A DNA stretch of 64,000 nucleotides. Origin: Vanilla planifolia. Its lineage: Eukaryota > Streptophyta > Magnoliopsida > Asparagales > Orchidaceae. The notes below the pieces were generated by a model. The model was not told the DNA's origin. It was given only the letters and a program-made list of their open reading frames with translations, and ran no database searches. The stretch spans positions 557,001 through 621,000 of the forward strand of contig JAIUJO010000231.1 in the NCBI GenBank assembly GCA_023846275.1, read 5' to 3'. Positions 1 through 10,725 of this stretch are shown piece after piece. Made by a program: the position numbers and the translations under genes. Each line of letters starts with the position of its first letter. Positions within the stretch are counted from its first letter, which is position 1.

Positions 1-960
1 AGGGCAATTTTTTTCTAGATCCTCTAAGTAATTCTTAGTATTTATTAAATATAGTTTCAATATGTTTATTAAAATTTCAAATAGAGTGGAGTTGTGCATG
101 ACAATTTATATTGTTTCTTTAACATTGGCTTTTGCAAAACATTGTTGATTAGCTTTTAGTTTTCGATGTTGTTAGTAAAGAAATAACATAAAATGAATAA
201 TTAGTTCAACATTTTCCAGTTACAAAAAACAATTATTAGATTACTTCTTTTTCTTGAATGAATTGCATTACAATTTTGTTACTACGAATGTATAGTCTTA
301 TACTTTCAAATTCAATGCAAATCTTGCTTTTAACATACAAATAATTCAAGATTTGTATTGTTGGAAAAGCAATTTATGTTAGACATCCATTAAGCTTTTT
401 AAGGCTATATCTTAGTAAAAGTTTCAAATGTATGTATTATGCTCAATTTATCACCACTATAAAAAACTTTTTTCTAGTTTATGCACACAATAAATTGATT
501 TCGATTAATCTTTCTTGTAAAATAACAAGGTTTTCTGCAAAATTATAAAGATAAAAAGGAATAGTGTTCATGAACATTATAAGTGGCATAAACATTTTGT
601 TGAACTTCAATATACATCCAATATGTGTTTGAACACTGGTTAGCTTAAGCTCCAAAAGCTTTTAGGTGCTTGCATCAAGATTCCATGTAGGCATGCTTAA
701 CAACTTTGTCTTTGTTTAGGAGCAAATAATGCTCACAAAAATGAACCAATTTCTATTGCTATTAGAATTAAGTTGTACATTAAAAAATTCAATACCTACT
801 GATCAATTTTTAATATATGCAACTTTAAGCATATTATATGCAAAAATTCTTAACCTTCCTAAAAAAACAAATTAAAGTATTTCTAAATTAAAGACTATGT
901 TATGGACAAGATGTATGCTAAATGACTAAATTTCTATAACTTGAAATTATACCCTTATTG
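1..960. other. AT-rich stretch, no gene recognised
   Basis: No long open frame, satellite unit or recognisable protein motif is visible. The sequence is less repetitive than the arrays but equally AT-rich. Comparison with the stretch upstream of the second duplication copy (about 7,440-8,397) showed no obvious match, so the duplication that starts near 960 does not extend into it. It may be an old transposon remnant, but nothing in it supports a name. Confidence 0.5.
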
Positions 961-3300
961 GACCCCAAGTTATTACCCACTAGCTTGATGACAAATAAAG
1001 AAATATAACTATTTAAATATTTCATTTTCTAAAGTATTTCCATCATGCATCTCAAGTTCAATCAAGTTATTATGTTAGAAGACTTTACCATTGACTCATG
1101 GAGCTAATTTTTTATGGTTTCGTGTTAATCATTATTGAGAGCCCTAATAGTGGGACAAAAGCATGAAATGAAAGGTCAAAATGCGATGTTTATTAAGTTA
1201 ATTGCAAAGAATGAAAGTTGAAGAAAAACATAGAATTTGTTCTATGCACAAACCCATCAATCTTAGACTTTATTTTTATTGCTAATGTTGATCATGATAT
1301 GCCAGATGTCATTAGCCATTTTAGATGTGTTTTTACACAATTATATAATCTTCATAATGTTTTCAATAGATCCATAGCTTGATAAAACTTTCCCAAAACC
1401 ATGTCAACCAAATAGTTACTAACAATTCTAAACTAATCAAGCCATCTAAAACAAGTTGTTTTTGTAGAAATAATGATACAACTATTATTATAGATAGGTT
1501 TAGTACAATTTAATTTATTAAGGATTGCATTTCTGTATATTAAAATTTAAAATGAATAAAATATATTTAAATTTTTGGTATTAGTAAATTAAAATTAAAA
1601 TTTTCAAATTTGAAAACCTAGAATTTTGAGGCATAGAAAATATCAGGACTAAAGTTGCATCACATGAGCAATAATAGTATTTGGCCTAATGCTCTGAATA
1701 AAGAGCATGTAAGATTATTTATATTATCAATTTTGTCCCTTATGCTTATTCTTATTCAATGATTAATGCATAGTATAGATATGAAGAGAATTCCTAAAAT
1801 TTAGGAGTTAGTTGGCAGAGGAATAGAAGAGAAGAAAGAAATATATATTATGCATGCAGAAATATCTTAAGGAAAAATATATTAGAGTTCTTATAAATTG
1901 CCTAATTAAATAAGCATAAAAATAATAAATTATTATTTTAATATTGAGTAAATAAATATTAAAATTGAAATAAGATAAATTGAAATAATGCATTTTAAGA
2001 AGTTCAAACCAATGTAAAGGTTACAAGAGAGGAGAATTAAGATTTCATAAAAATATATCCAAAAAAAAGAAAAGAATTTCAAGAAATCACACAAATTATA
2101 TGAGAAAATTGCATTGAAAGATAGTGAAGAAATCAAGCACAAAATTCTTAATCATAAAATCATGTATGTACCAAAATGCCTTATAAATTGTGCCAAAATC
2201 ATAGAAAATAATATTTCAAAAAATAAAAGAATAAATATTTAGTGGGATATAGCTCATTAAGATGAGGTTAATGGTGTCTACATTGGCTTGTCTAGACATC
2301 GTTTTGACTTTTTCAAATTACCAAAGTAAATAAAGTAAATAATAATGTATTATATCCAAATCAAAGAAATATAAAATTCACATAAGGGGAGATTTGGAGT
2401 TACTTTATAATATAACACAATTAAAGCTATAGATAAATAGAATGATAAATTGCATAAAAAAGTTGTTTTTTAAGTTACTAAGTAGATTGAGTGTAACATC
2501 TTTAATGAAAAACTATTGAAAGAATTTAAATGACTGATAAATTGTACATAAATCATAGAGAATAAGATATTTGAAATTGTAAAATGATTGTTTAGTAGGA
2601 TAATTCTAATCAAAACATGACCAATTGCATTTGTTTCGTCTCACTTAGGTCTTGTTCAAAATTACTACAAACTACCAAAGATATTAGAAATAAATAATAA
2701 TAAATTATTATTTTAATAGGAAGAATATATATATATTAAAACTAAAAATTTTATAATTTGAAGTAATGTAATATAACAAAATGAAGATGTTTCAAAAGTT
2801 ACAGAAGAAGAGATTTACAATTACATATTATTACAATGAAATAAAAATGAGAATTTTATAAAAATGAGATAAATTTTACTAAAATGTTGAGTTCCAAAAT
2901 ATTAAAGGGATGAAGTCTAACATTCTTGTCCATCATATTAGGTATAAATTGAAATGCCTCATAAAGCTTGCTAAAATATTAAAAGCTAAAAAAATTTAAA
3001 ATTATAATAATGAATATTTAATTAGTTATACTCATTGAGAGGAGCCAAATGACATTATTTTTAGTTTGATCATGGTTTTTTGGAATTTCTATAATTACCA
3101 AAGCAAATAAACACAAATAATAATAAAAGACAAAGTTAATGTTATGTAAATTAATATTAAAATAAGAATGAGCTAAATTAGAACAATTTCATTTGACAAA
3201 ATTAAAATTATGTAAATGTCATAGAAGATGAGATTTATAGTAACATTATAATATAATGAAATAAAAGAAAAACATCAGAAAAATAAGGCAAATTATGTAT
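960..3300 (+). repeat. Segmental duplication, copy A
   Basis: This stretch aligns collinearly with 8,398-10,725 at a nearly constant offset of 7,435-7,443 bases, so net insertions and deletions are few. Shared landmarks include an identical 25-base run at 1,041-1,065 and 8,481-8,505, followed by matching text around 1,141/8,581, 1,681/9,121, 2,341/9,781, 2,701/10,144 and 3,064/10,499. The first 0.9 kb is non-satellite flank; the rest is satellite. Substitutions are frequent, so the duplication is old. The match stops near 3,300, where LINE-related or unassigned sequence begins in this copy while copy B continues as satellite. Confidence 0.9.
1885..3300 (+). repeat. Satellite block 1, about 3.5 monomers
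   Basis: This is the first appearance of the ~400-bp satellite in the window. It starts at the monomer position reading 'attaccaaagtaaataagca' (here decayed) and runs through the AT-rich segment, the 'gataaattga' box, the paired 'ataaccaaatc' boxes and the 'gagtgtaac' box. It lies inside duplication copy A and ends abruptly at about 3,300 against non-satellite sequence. Monomers are diverged from one another and from the later blocks. Confidence 0.85.
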
Positions 3301-3729
3301 TTAAATTTGAGGCTATTTTTCAACCACTATATTGACATTCCCTTCATTCTAATTGCACCAACACTCCAAAATGCAATAGAACCTAATCATTACATAATCT
3401 TTTTTATCAATGGTCCTATAAGAGTCCATAATAAGAAAGCAACACTTCACTATAAGTAGCTTAGTCATGTTGCACTCTATAATGTAGGGGGCTAAATCAT
3501 GCAAATTGTTACATCTATCAAGCTTTCTCTTTATTCATTGAAATTAGATTTTCATAGTGGCCCACACATCCAATCAAATATGATATGGATTATTTGGTTT
3601 GAGTAACTATATTTTGATATTATCTACATTTCTAATGAATAATTACCTTTTAATGTAAATTAAGGTAACATAGATTAAGATATCCTCTTGTCTATTATAT
3701 ATGCAAAAAACACTAGAAATTAAAGGAAA

Positions 3730-4165
3730 TAATTATGGTTAGAAATAGAACACCACTAGCACATCTTTTTGGGAAACTGTTGGCTAGTTTTTGAGGACTT
3801 GAAGATCATTTCAAATGTTGATTAATACTTGGGTAGTGTCTATTAAGATGCAAAAGTAGTTGAAGGCATCAAATCCTTTATCAAGAACTAATCATTTATT
3901 TAACTACATGTACTCTTATGCCCTCTCAATTAAAATAGCAAAAGGAACTGTGTTTTCTAAAATGGATTAAATAGACTACTATGCAACAAAAAATGGTTTA
4001 AACAATTTCTTAACTTTTAATAAACCATCATAGTAAGGAAACCTCAAATCATGTAATAAATTCTTTATAGTTGCACTATGCCACATTAAGAAAATTTAAC
4101 AAATGTAGATGTCTACACTTGTGGCTTTAGCACCATCCATTTAATTAAACAATAACAAAAAATTT
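3730..4165 (+). pseudogene. LINE ORF2: endonuclease C-terminal remnant
   Basis: In one reading frame a string of residues matches the end of an APE-type LINE endonuclease. FLTFNKPS at about 4,007-4,030 corresponds to the FTWxNKR box, where Trp has become Phe. NKFFIVA follows at the place of the LDRFLV segment. At 4,125-4,160 the SDHxPI box is reduced to LAPSI, a stop, then LNNNKKFG. Four or more in-frame stops are present. The N-terminal half should lie in 3,300-3,730, where I see only weak hints. The active-site Asp-His of the SDH box is not preserved, so the domain is inactive. The identification depends on its position directly upstream of the RT and on the shared frame with the next segment. 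Confidence 0.65.
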
Positions 4166-4525
4166 GGAAATTCTTATAGGAGTAATGAGGTTGTACAAGT
4201 TTGGTGCAAAACTAAGAAGACTAAAGAGTGCCTTATAAAATGAAATGCCCACAGTTGTAAGCATCTTAGAAAAAACTACAATATAAAAAGTTCTTGATCA
4301 CAAGTAGAATTAATCCATTACCAAATTCAAGTGATACTATATTTGAAATAAAAAGTGTGTGTGAAGACATTGAAGGAAGGAGATTCAAATTTAAAATATT
4401 TTCACTCATTATTGTTTTCCTATAGTGCAAAGATTTATATAGCACAAATTCAAATCATGGATGCAAATACGATTAAAGTTAAAGATTGGATAGCTAAAGA
4501 GGCAACTAAAAAATTTAAAAATTTT
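4166..4525 (+). pseudogene. LINE ORF2: linker between endonuclease and RT
   Basis: The same frame as the endonuclease remnant continues. SNEVVQVWCKTKKTKECLIK begins at 4,181 and fits the charged segment that follows the SDH box in plant LINEs. A TGA at 4,241-4,243 sits where the family has Trp (LKxWN). From 4,367 the frame is open for 53 codons. It starts with TLKEGDSNLKYFHS, a close match to the WLKEGDxNTKFFH box, and continues with IAQIQIMDANTIKVKDWIAK and then EATKKFKNF, matching the IxxIxDxxGxxVxDxxxIxxEAxxFF segment. It ends at a TAA at 4,526. This is one of the best-preserved parts of the element. Confidence 0.85.
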
Positions 4526-4829
4526 TAAACAACGCCATGAGGGAATTGTGAATAGAAAGTTCCAAGAATGTTTCAACACCACATGCCATGCCTTAGTAAT
4601 ATAGAAAAGATAAATCATTTACCGAACAAGTTAGTAAGGGAGAGCACAAGGGTGTAGTGGGAAGGCTTAATAGTGAAAGCATTGCAAACTTAAATGGATT
4701 CTATAGAAAATGCTGAGATATTTTCAAGCCAATTCTTCTACATGCCACCAAATATTTTTTTAAAATGGGCCCAATTCCTCTATGTATAGCAAGAATATGC
4801 ACCATAAAAACTCAAAATTAGTAAACTAC

Positions 4830-5760
4830 ATAATTTATTAATGACTTTGGTCCAATCGATTTGTGCAACCTTTTTAGCAAGAACTCTACCATAGATCCCT
4901 GGTAATTGAATTTCAAAGATACTACAAGCCATTTGAGAGATATTGCTGAAAAATTTAGTACATCAGAGTTTTTTAAAAGGATAAACATTACAGATAAAAT
5001 TCATGTATTAGAAAATTGAATTAATAAATAGATAGTAAAATTTGATAACCTCAACAAAGAATATTTATTCAATGCCTTGGAGATATTTGATTCCAAAATA
5101 AATTCATACATATTGTAAAAAATCATTCATTTCAGAAGATACTCTACCATTGCTAATAGAAAGCCATCAAAGAAATAAGCATGGCACAAAAAGGACCATA
5201 TCTCACTTGCATTATTGATAATATAGCTGATGCCATTAGTCATGGAATAGGGAACTTATATTGTAGTAGTAGAAAGGACAACTTTTTGACCCCAAGAAGT
5301 TGTAAACCTATTACCAATCATTATTTTTGTTGATGAGAACATCATCTTAATAGTAGTCAAGAAATACTCTTTGAAATGGATTTTTTATACCTAATTCAAA
5401 AAAATCAAGTTTGAGAATTAGTCTTCCAAAAACATATATATTATGTTAGATAAAACCCACTTGTAGAAAGTAAACTTAATGAGACCAAAACATGCTTTGT
5501 GAGATGGAATTTATCTTCGAAATATCCCAGAACGAAGATATTTAATAAGAGAAATAAAGCATCAACATAAAAATACATCATTAATAACATATAGAAAATA
5601 TTTTACTAGAAGGAATAACAAAAGTTTATCAAACCTGTTATAAACTCTATACCCACTAACCTCTTAATGTTGTTGGATCCACCAAAACTGTTTATAAAAT
5701 AAATCTAAATGTTAATGGCAAAATTTGTCTAGAAAAGCCCAAACAACCCTAGCTGTTTCA
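4830..5760 (+). pseudogene. LINE ORF2: reverse transcriptase remnant
   Basis: RT boxes appear in family order. FINDFGPIDLCN at 4,834-4,869 matches DFRPISLCN. FFKRINITDKI from 4,969 matches FVxGRxITDNI. VKFDNLNKEYLFNALEIF at 5,035-5,088 matches KLDxxKAYDxVxWxYL, with the AYD part missing. NKFIHIVKNHSF at 5,097-5,132 matches GFxxKFIxWIxxCI after a frame change. KGPYLTCIIDNIADAISHG from 5,190 matches RQGDPLSPYLFIIxADAIS. FVDEN at 5,326-5,340 is the catalytic F-x-D-D box. SSLRISLPKTYILC at 5,405-5,446 matches SGLxINxxKS. FIKPVINSIPTNLLM from 5,625 matches the LIKAVLxAIPxY segment, and ICLEKPKQP near 5,723 matches the PKxxGGL segment. The second catalytic Asp is Glu. Frame order is 1, 3, 1, 2, 3, 2, so frameshifts are numerous. 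No function is possible. Confidence 0.9.
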
Positions 5761-6400
5761 ATTTTACCTCTTAGATGAAGATATCTATCCCACTAGAAAA
5801 AACTTTATTTTGTGTTCAAAATATTGCACCAAAAATATAGGTGTTCACCTACAAACTTTTTTTATTACTCATCAATTCTAAATAATTATGGTCAACATTT
5901 GAAAAAAGGAGGTAAAAAACACACCATCCAAAATTGGCAAGTTACGATAAGGATAGATACCACAAGTTTTTTTGTTTTTGCACATCATAAAGAATGCTCA
6001 TGTTATGAACCATCTGTACTAATATAGAAAACTAAAATTGTAAGAGTGTCAGATTAAGATAGACTAGGGCATTACAAAGCATATTGCTCCACAAAGCCCA
6101 AGGTAGTTTAGACAAGTACAATTTGAAGTGGTAGCTTGAATTTATTAGTTGGATAATTAACTAAGAATAAATTTGGTGCATTTATGTAAAGAGTTTTTTC
6201 AAATTAGTGATGGAATAGTTATTTGTTGAGCAAACATTTGGTGGAATATTAGAAGTTGATACAAAAGGTCAAAATTGGATAGGTATAAGACTCACCCATA
6301 TTAAGAATGATTCATGAAGAGATTTTTTAGGGTTTTCTTTCTTGCTAATTAACAAAATCGGTAGTTATTCGTGTTAATGGACAATAATTCTAAATATGCC
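5760..6400 (+). pseudogene. LINE ORF2: post-RT region remnant
   Basis: A 71-codon open piece at 5,812-6,027 begins at a GTG, not an ATG, and is a surviving fragment rather than a gene. Its start FKILHQKY fits the LWxxVLxxKY segment found after plant LINE RTs. KKGGKKHTIQNWQVTIRI at about 5,902-5,955 fits the KGxxxIxxxIxWxVGDG segment. At about 6,318 the reading FLGFSFLLINKI resembles the FxxFLWLxxxxxI segment that precedes the zf-RVT region. The zinc-binding Cys/His residues and any RNase H domain could not be seen. Assignment rests on order and on continuity with the RT. Confidence 0.6.
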
Positions 6401-8397
6401 ACATATCTAGAAACAATAAGTTAAATCAAATCTTGAAATTAAGTTAAGGAAGACCTCATTTGAATAGAGATGTGGGTTATTGGCACAACAAAATCTGTTT
6501 TGTCAAAAATGGAAGTGTGAGAAATAAAAGACTTGTGGATTGCATTCCATCGATAGAAAAAATTGAAAAAAAATAACAACACATAATTTTAATGATTTGA
6601 CTAGGCCATGTGTACCAAACTATAGGGGTAACTAGGTAGACTGCAAACCCTTGAAAATGTTTTCTTATAATAGAAGCTTTCATGCCATTGTTGGAATGCA
6701 ATCAATTTTTTCATAAGAGGGCAAAAATATTATAATAATAGGCAAAATTCAAATTATGCAAGCTTATCATTAACAATCTTTTGTTAAAAGAACTGTGTCA
6801 AATTCCATGATAGCAAATGACATTTTTTTAAAATTAAGTCCTTTAATGACTATAATTAGATTTGATTAAGGAAATTATTAATCAGCATGTTGGGCCTTTG
6901 AAAATTTTAAATAGAGTTGAAATAATTACCAATATAGTATCATGATCTATGTAGCTATAATGTGCATGATGTTCTTCAATTTTCTTTGTTAAGAAGATAT
7001 GTTATTGACTAGTCATGCATGATTTAGTATGATGTAAAGGAAACTAAAATTTAGCACTATTTGACATGCCTTAATTTTCATATCAAGTGCAACCAATGAA
7101 AATCCTGATTGAGTAGGAAGCGAGGCTAAGACCCTCAATTGCCTTATCATCAAAATCGTTTGGATTAATTAAATTGAAAGACAAGCCACCTAAGAAGTTA
7201 GAGAAGCAATGATGCACTAATATTCTTAAATCTTTTAGTCTTTACGAAGAAATTTTATTTATTATGGATAGATTTTGAGAAACAAATTTTACTTTGTTAA
7301 TTTTAAGTTTAATTTTTTTTAATGTGCTAACCTATAAGTAAGTTGGTTCTTTTGGCATTTCTTATAATGATTGTCATGACACCTATAGTTGCATTTGAGA
7401 TATGGGAATACCATTAAGGTCTTAGTGTGATCATTGCACCAAGATGTTAATCACAACTTTTCATAGTCAATTGAAATTCCTTGAATTTGAAAAAAGAAAG
7501 TGAAAAATAAGTTATTTGTTTATGAAATAATTTTGTTAATATAAATTGAAGGCTAACCACCTTCTCATGCTTCTTTTCATTGCAAAGGAGAAATGTAATG
7601 AGTGTAAGATTTTGGAAGAGGGAGATTAAGAAGATTTTGGAAGAGGGAGATAAATGAGTAATGGAAGCTTGAAGATAAAAACTTAGCATTCCCTTGACAT
7701 AAAATAATTGATGAAAAATAGATAAAAATTTTAATATTATTTTTTATAAAGTAGACCAATTATGATATTTTTTTGTTAATTCTTTCCTTTCCATGTATTA
7801 TTATGTGGTATTCAAGCTTTAGTCTACTTTTTGTTGGAAATTGAGTTGATATAAAAAAGTTCTATTCTGTGCCCTAATTTTGTAATCTGTACTATTAGAC
7901 TTAACTTATTTTATGGTCAACATTGGAACAAGGAATTTCCTAGAATCTTAGATGATGTGATCAACTTCAATGTACCTTATGATTAATTGAGCAGTGTTAG
8001 ACCATGGTTTCTTAAAGGCTTCTTTTGATACAAAAATATTAAATATATTGGCTAGGACATGGGTAGAGAGTGATAAACACTTCACTTAGAGCTTTTCATG
8101 TTGTAGGTCAATTACTATTAGTATGATGAGAGCATTAGACTATATGATTTGCTTGTTGGAAGAAGTGAACGAGTCTATTAAAATTATTGTGAAATGCATC
8201 CAAAGGATAGTATTGTACAATTGAAAATTATATGGTACAATTAACTTCTTGAAGAGGTTATTTGTGTCATGATTTTCTCCATCCTCGTGTATTAAAAACT
8301 ACGTATGGATGATCATATAGTAAATTTAGATCAATCAAACTGAATTACATGGTTTTATATAGCTAATTGCAAAAGTATTTGATAATATTTTTTTTTT
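6401..8397. other. Unassigned AT-rich sequence after the LINE
   Basis: No satellite monomer and no convincing coding motif is seen. The left part may hold the LINE 3' end. A 74-codon open frame on the - strand (6,477-6,701) gives a peptide I do not recognise and lies antisense to the expected LINE continuation. A 25-bp tandem duplication sits at 7,607-7,651, listed separately. The right part, from about 7,700, is T-rich and carries no identifiable gene. It ends where duplication copy B begins. Confidence 0.5.
7607..7651. repeat. Short tandem duplication, 20-bp copies
   Basis: The 20-mer 'agattttggaagagggagat' occurs at 7,607-7,626 and again, identical, at 7,632-7,651, giving a 25-bp period. 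It is purine-rich and unlike its surroundings. Perfect identity in an otherwise old region points to a recent slippage or repair duplication. Confidence 0.9.
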
Positions 8398-10725
8398 GTT
8401 TTAGACCACTAGTCATTACCCACTAGCTCGATGATAAAAACAATTGTATTTTTTAACAATTTCATTTTCTTAAGTATTTCCATCATGCATCTCAAGTTCA
8501 ATCAAATTTGTCTATTAGAAGATATTGCCTGTTACTCATGGAGCTAATTATTGATGTTTTAGTGTTAATCATTGTTGAGCACATTTATAGTGGGACAAAA
8601 GCACAAAATGAAAGCTCAAAGTACATTGTCTATTAACTTTATTACAATGAATGAATAATGGAGAAAAACTTAGGAAAAGGTCTAGCATAAACCGATCAGT
8701 CTTACACCTTTTTTCTATTGCTAATGATGATCATGATATGCCAAATGTCATTAGGAGTTTTAGATATGTTTTGATACCTTTATATAAGCGTCACAATGAT
8801 ACCAATAGATCCATAGCTTGATAAAAGTTTTGAAAACCTAGTCAACCAAGTGGTTACAAACAATTCTAAACTAATGGTACCATCCAACATAAGCTTATTT
8901 TCTAAGTAATAATGATAAACCTATTATTATAGATAGATTTACTACAATTTAGGTAACCAAGGAATGTATTCTATGTAAATTAAAATTTCATAATTGAATA
9001 TAATATATTTAAATTTTTTCTACGATAAATTAAATTTTAACTTTTAAAATTTGAAGACCGAGAATTTGAAGGCATGGTAAATAGCTAGACTGAATTTTGC
9101 TCACATGAGCATTGATAGTATTAGGCCTAATTCATTGAATAAAGAGCATGTAAGCTAATTTACATTATTAGTTTTACCCCTTATAATTATTCTTATGCAA
9201 CCACTAATGTTTAATATGTATATAAGCAGAAGGCATAAAAAATTAGGATTCAGGATGTGGACGAAGAGAAAAGAATATAAGAGAAAATTAAATATGCATC
9301 TAAAAATATCTTAAGGGAAAATAATTGAGAATTTTTGTCACTTTCCAAAGTGAATAAGCATAGATAATAAGAAATTATTATTTAAACATAATGCAAAAAT
9401 ATATTAAAATTTAAATAAGATAAACTAAAATAATCTATATGAAGAAGATCAAAGCAATATAAAGGTCGCATGAGAGCAGGATTAGATTTTCATAATAATA
9501 CATCCAAATCAAAGAAAAAACTTCAAACAAATGAGAAAAATTATAGAAGCATTCAAAGAATGCTAGGAGATCAGTGCAAAATTTTTAATTATCCAATTAG
9601 GTATGCATAAAAATGCCTAAAACATAGTAACAAAATATTAGTAAATAAATTATTCCAAAAAATAAACAAATGAATATTTTAAATAATAGAGCTCATTAGG
9701 ATGAGTTTAACTATGTTTCCTTTAACTCAATCAGACATTGTTTCGACCTTTTACAAATTACCAATGTAGATACAAAGAAATAATAATGTATTATATCCAA
9801 ACCAAAGTAATGAATAACATACACGATGGAAGATTTGGAGTTACTTCATTATATAACAAAATTAAAGCGAAACATAAATAGAAAAATAAATTGCATAGAA
9901 ATTTAGCTTTCCAAGATACAAAGTAGATCAACTATAATATCCTTGATAAAAAAAAATTAGAAATGAATTAAAATATTCCACAAATCATGCATAAATTCTA
10001 GTAAATAATACATTTAAAATTGTAAAATGAATATTTAATGTGAAAGAGTTGGTAGAGATGAGACCAATTGTGATTGTTTAATCTCACTTAGACCTAATTC
10101 AAAATTATTACTAATTACGAAAGTAAATATGAAGAAATAATAATAAATTATTATTTTGATTGGAATTGTACATATATATTAAAGCAAAAATGTTATAACT
10201 TAAAGAAATGTAATATAACAAAATTAAGGTGATTCAAAGGTTTCCCAAGAGTAGATTTAAAGTTACATTGCATTACAAGAAAATAAAATTGAAAACTTAA
10301 TAAAAATAAGCTGTGCAACAGAATTGTTTTCCAAAATACTAAAAGGGTCGAGTGTAACCTTTTCATTCACGAAATAGAGTATAAATTGAAATGCCTAAAA
10401 AAAGGCATGATCATTGGAAACAAAAAAGATTAAAATTATAAATGTAAATTTTTAATTGGCTATACTAATTAAGATGTGTTTAGCAACATTATTTTCAATT
10501 TGATCATACTTCATTTGGAATTTTTGTGAATTACTACAGTAAATAATCATAAATACTAATGAAACACCATGTTAATGCTAATTAAATTAATATTAAAAGA
10601 AGAATAAGATAAATTGAAATTGATGAAATTAAGTTGATGTAAATAATACAAAAGAGGAGATTTAGAGTTACATTATAATATAAAAAAATCAATGTAAAAC
10701 AGGAGAAGAGATAAGATAAATGATG
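8398..10725 (+). repeat. Segmental duplication, copy B
   Basis: This is the counterpart of 960-3,300, shifted by about 7,440 bases. About 0.93 kb of non-satellite flank (8,398-9,330) is followed by satellite in the same phase as in copy A. The flank holds no long open frame. In copy A a perfect 7-bp stem around 1,689-1,708 is present; here the left arm is mutated, so that hairpin is not conserved. Unlike copy A, satellite continues without a break past the right end. Confidence 0.9.

Larger units (their letters stand above)
3300..6400 (+). mobile_element. Decayed L1-type LINE, + strand
   Basis: A dead non-LTR retrotransposon fills this interval. Conserved pieces of ORF2 occur in the correct order on the + strand: endonuclease tail, linker, seven or more reverse transcriptase boxes, then the post-RT region. 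The frame changes at least six times and stops are numerous, so it cannot encode protein. The recognisable part is about 2.7 kb; a full plant LINE is usually 5-7 kb. I saw no ORF1. The left limit is taken from the end of the satellite at about 3,300, where 5' truncation is plausible. The right limit is where I lose recognisable motifs; the 3' UTR and poly(A) end were not located and may lie further right. Target-site duplications could not be identified. Confidence 0.85.

Noticed and set aside
1689..1708. Perfect 7-bp stem hairpin (ATGCTCT / AGAGCAT) as a regulatory RNA element
   Set aside because: The left arm is mutated in duplication copy B (about 9,129-9,148), so the stem is not maintained; chance pairing is likely.
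5812..6027. 71-codon open frame on the + strand as a small gene
   Set aside because: It starts at GTG, lies directly downstream of the LINE RT and its residues fit the post-RT region, so it is a surviving piece of LINE ORF2.
6477..6701. 74-codon open frame on the - strand
   Set aside because: No recognisable motif; it is antisense to the probable LINE continuation and within the length expected by chance.
7806..7817. TGGTATTCAAGC as a retrotransposon primer-binding site (initiator Met tRNA type, TGGTATCAGAGC)
   Set aside because: Only 9 of 12 bases match, and I found no terminal repeat ending just before it nor recognisable gag or pol after it.
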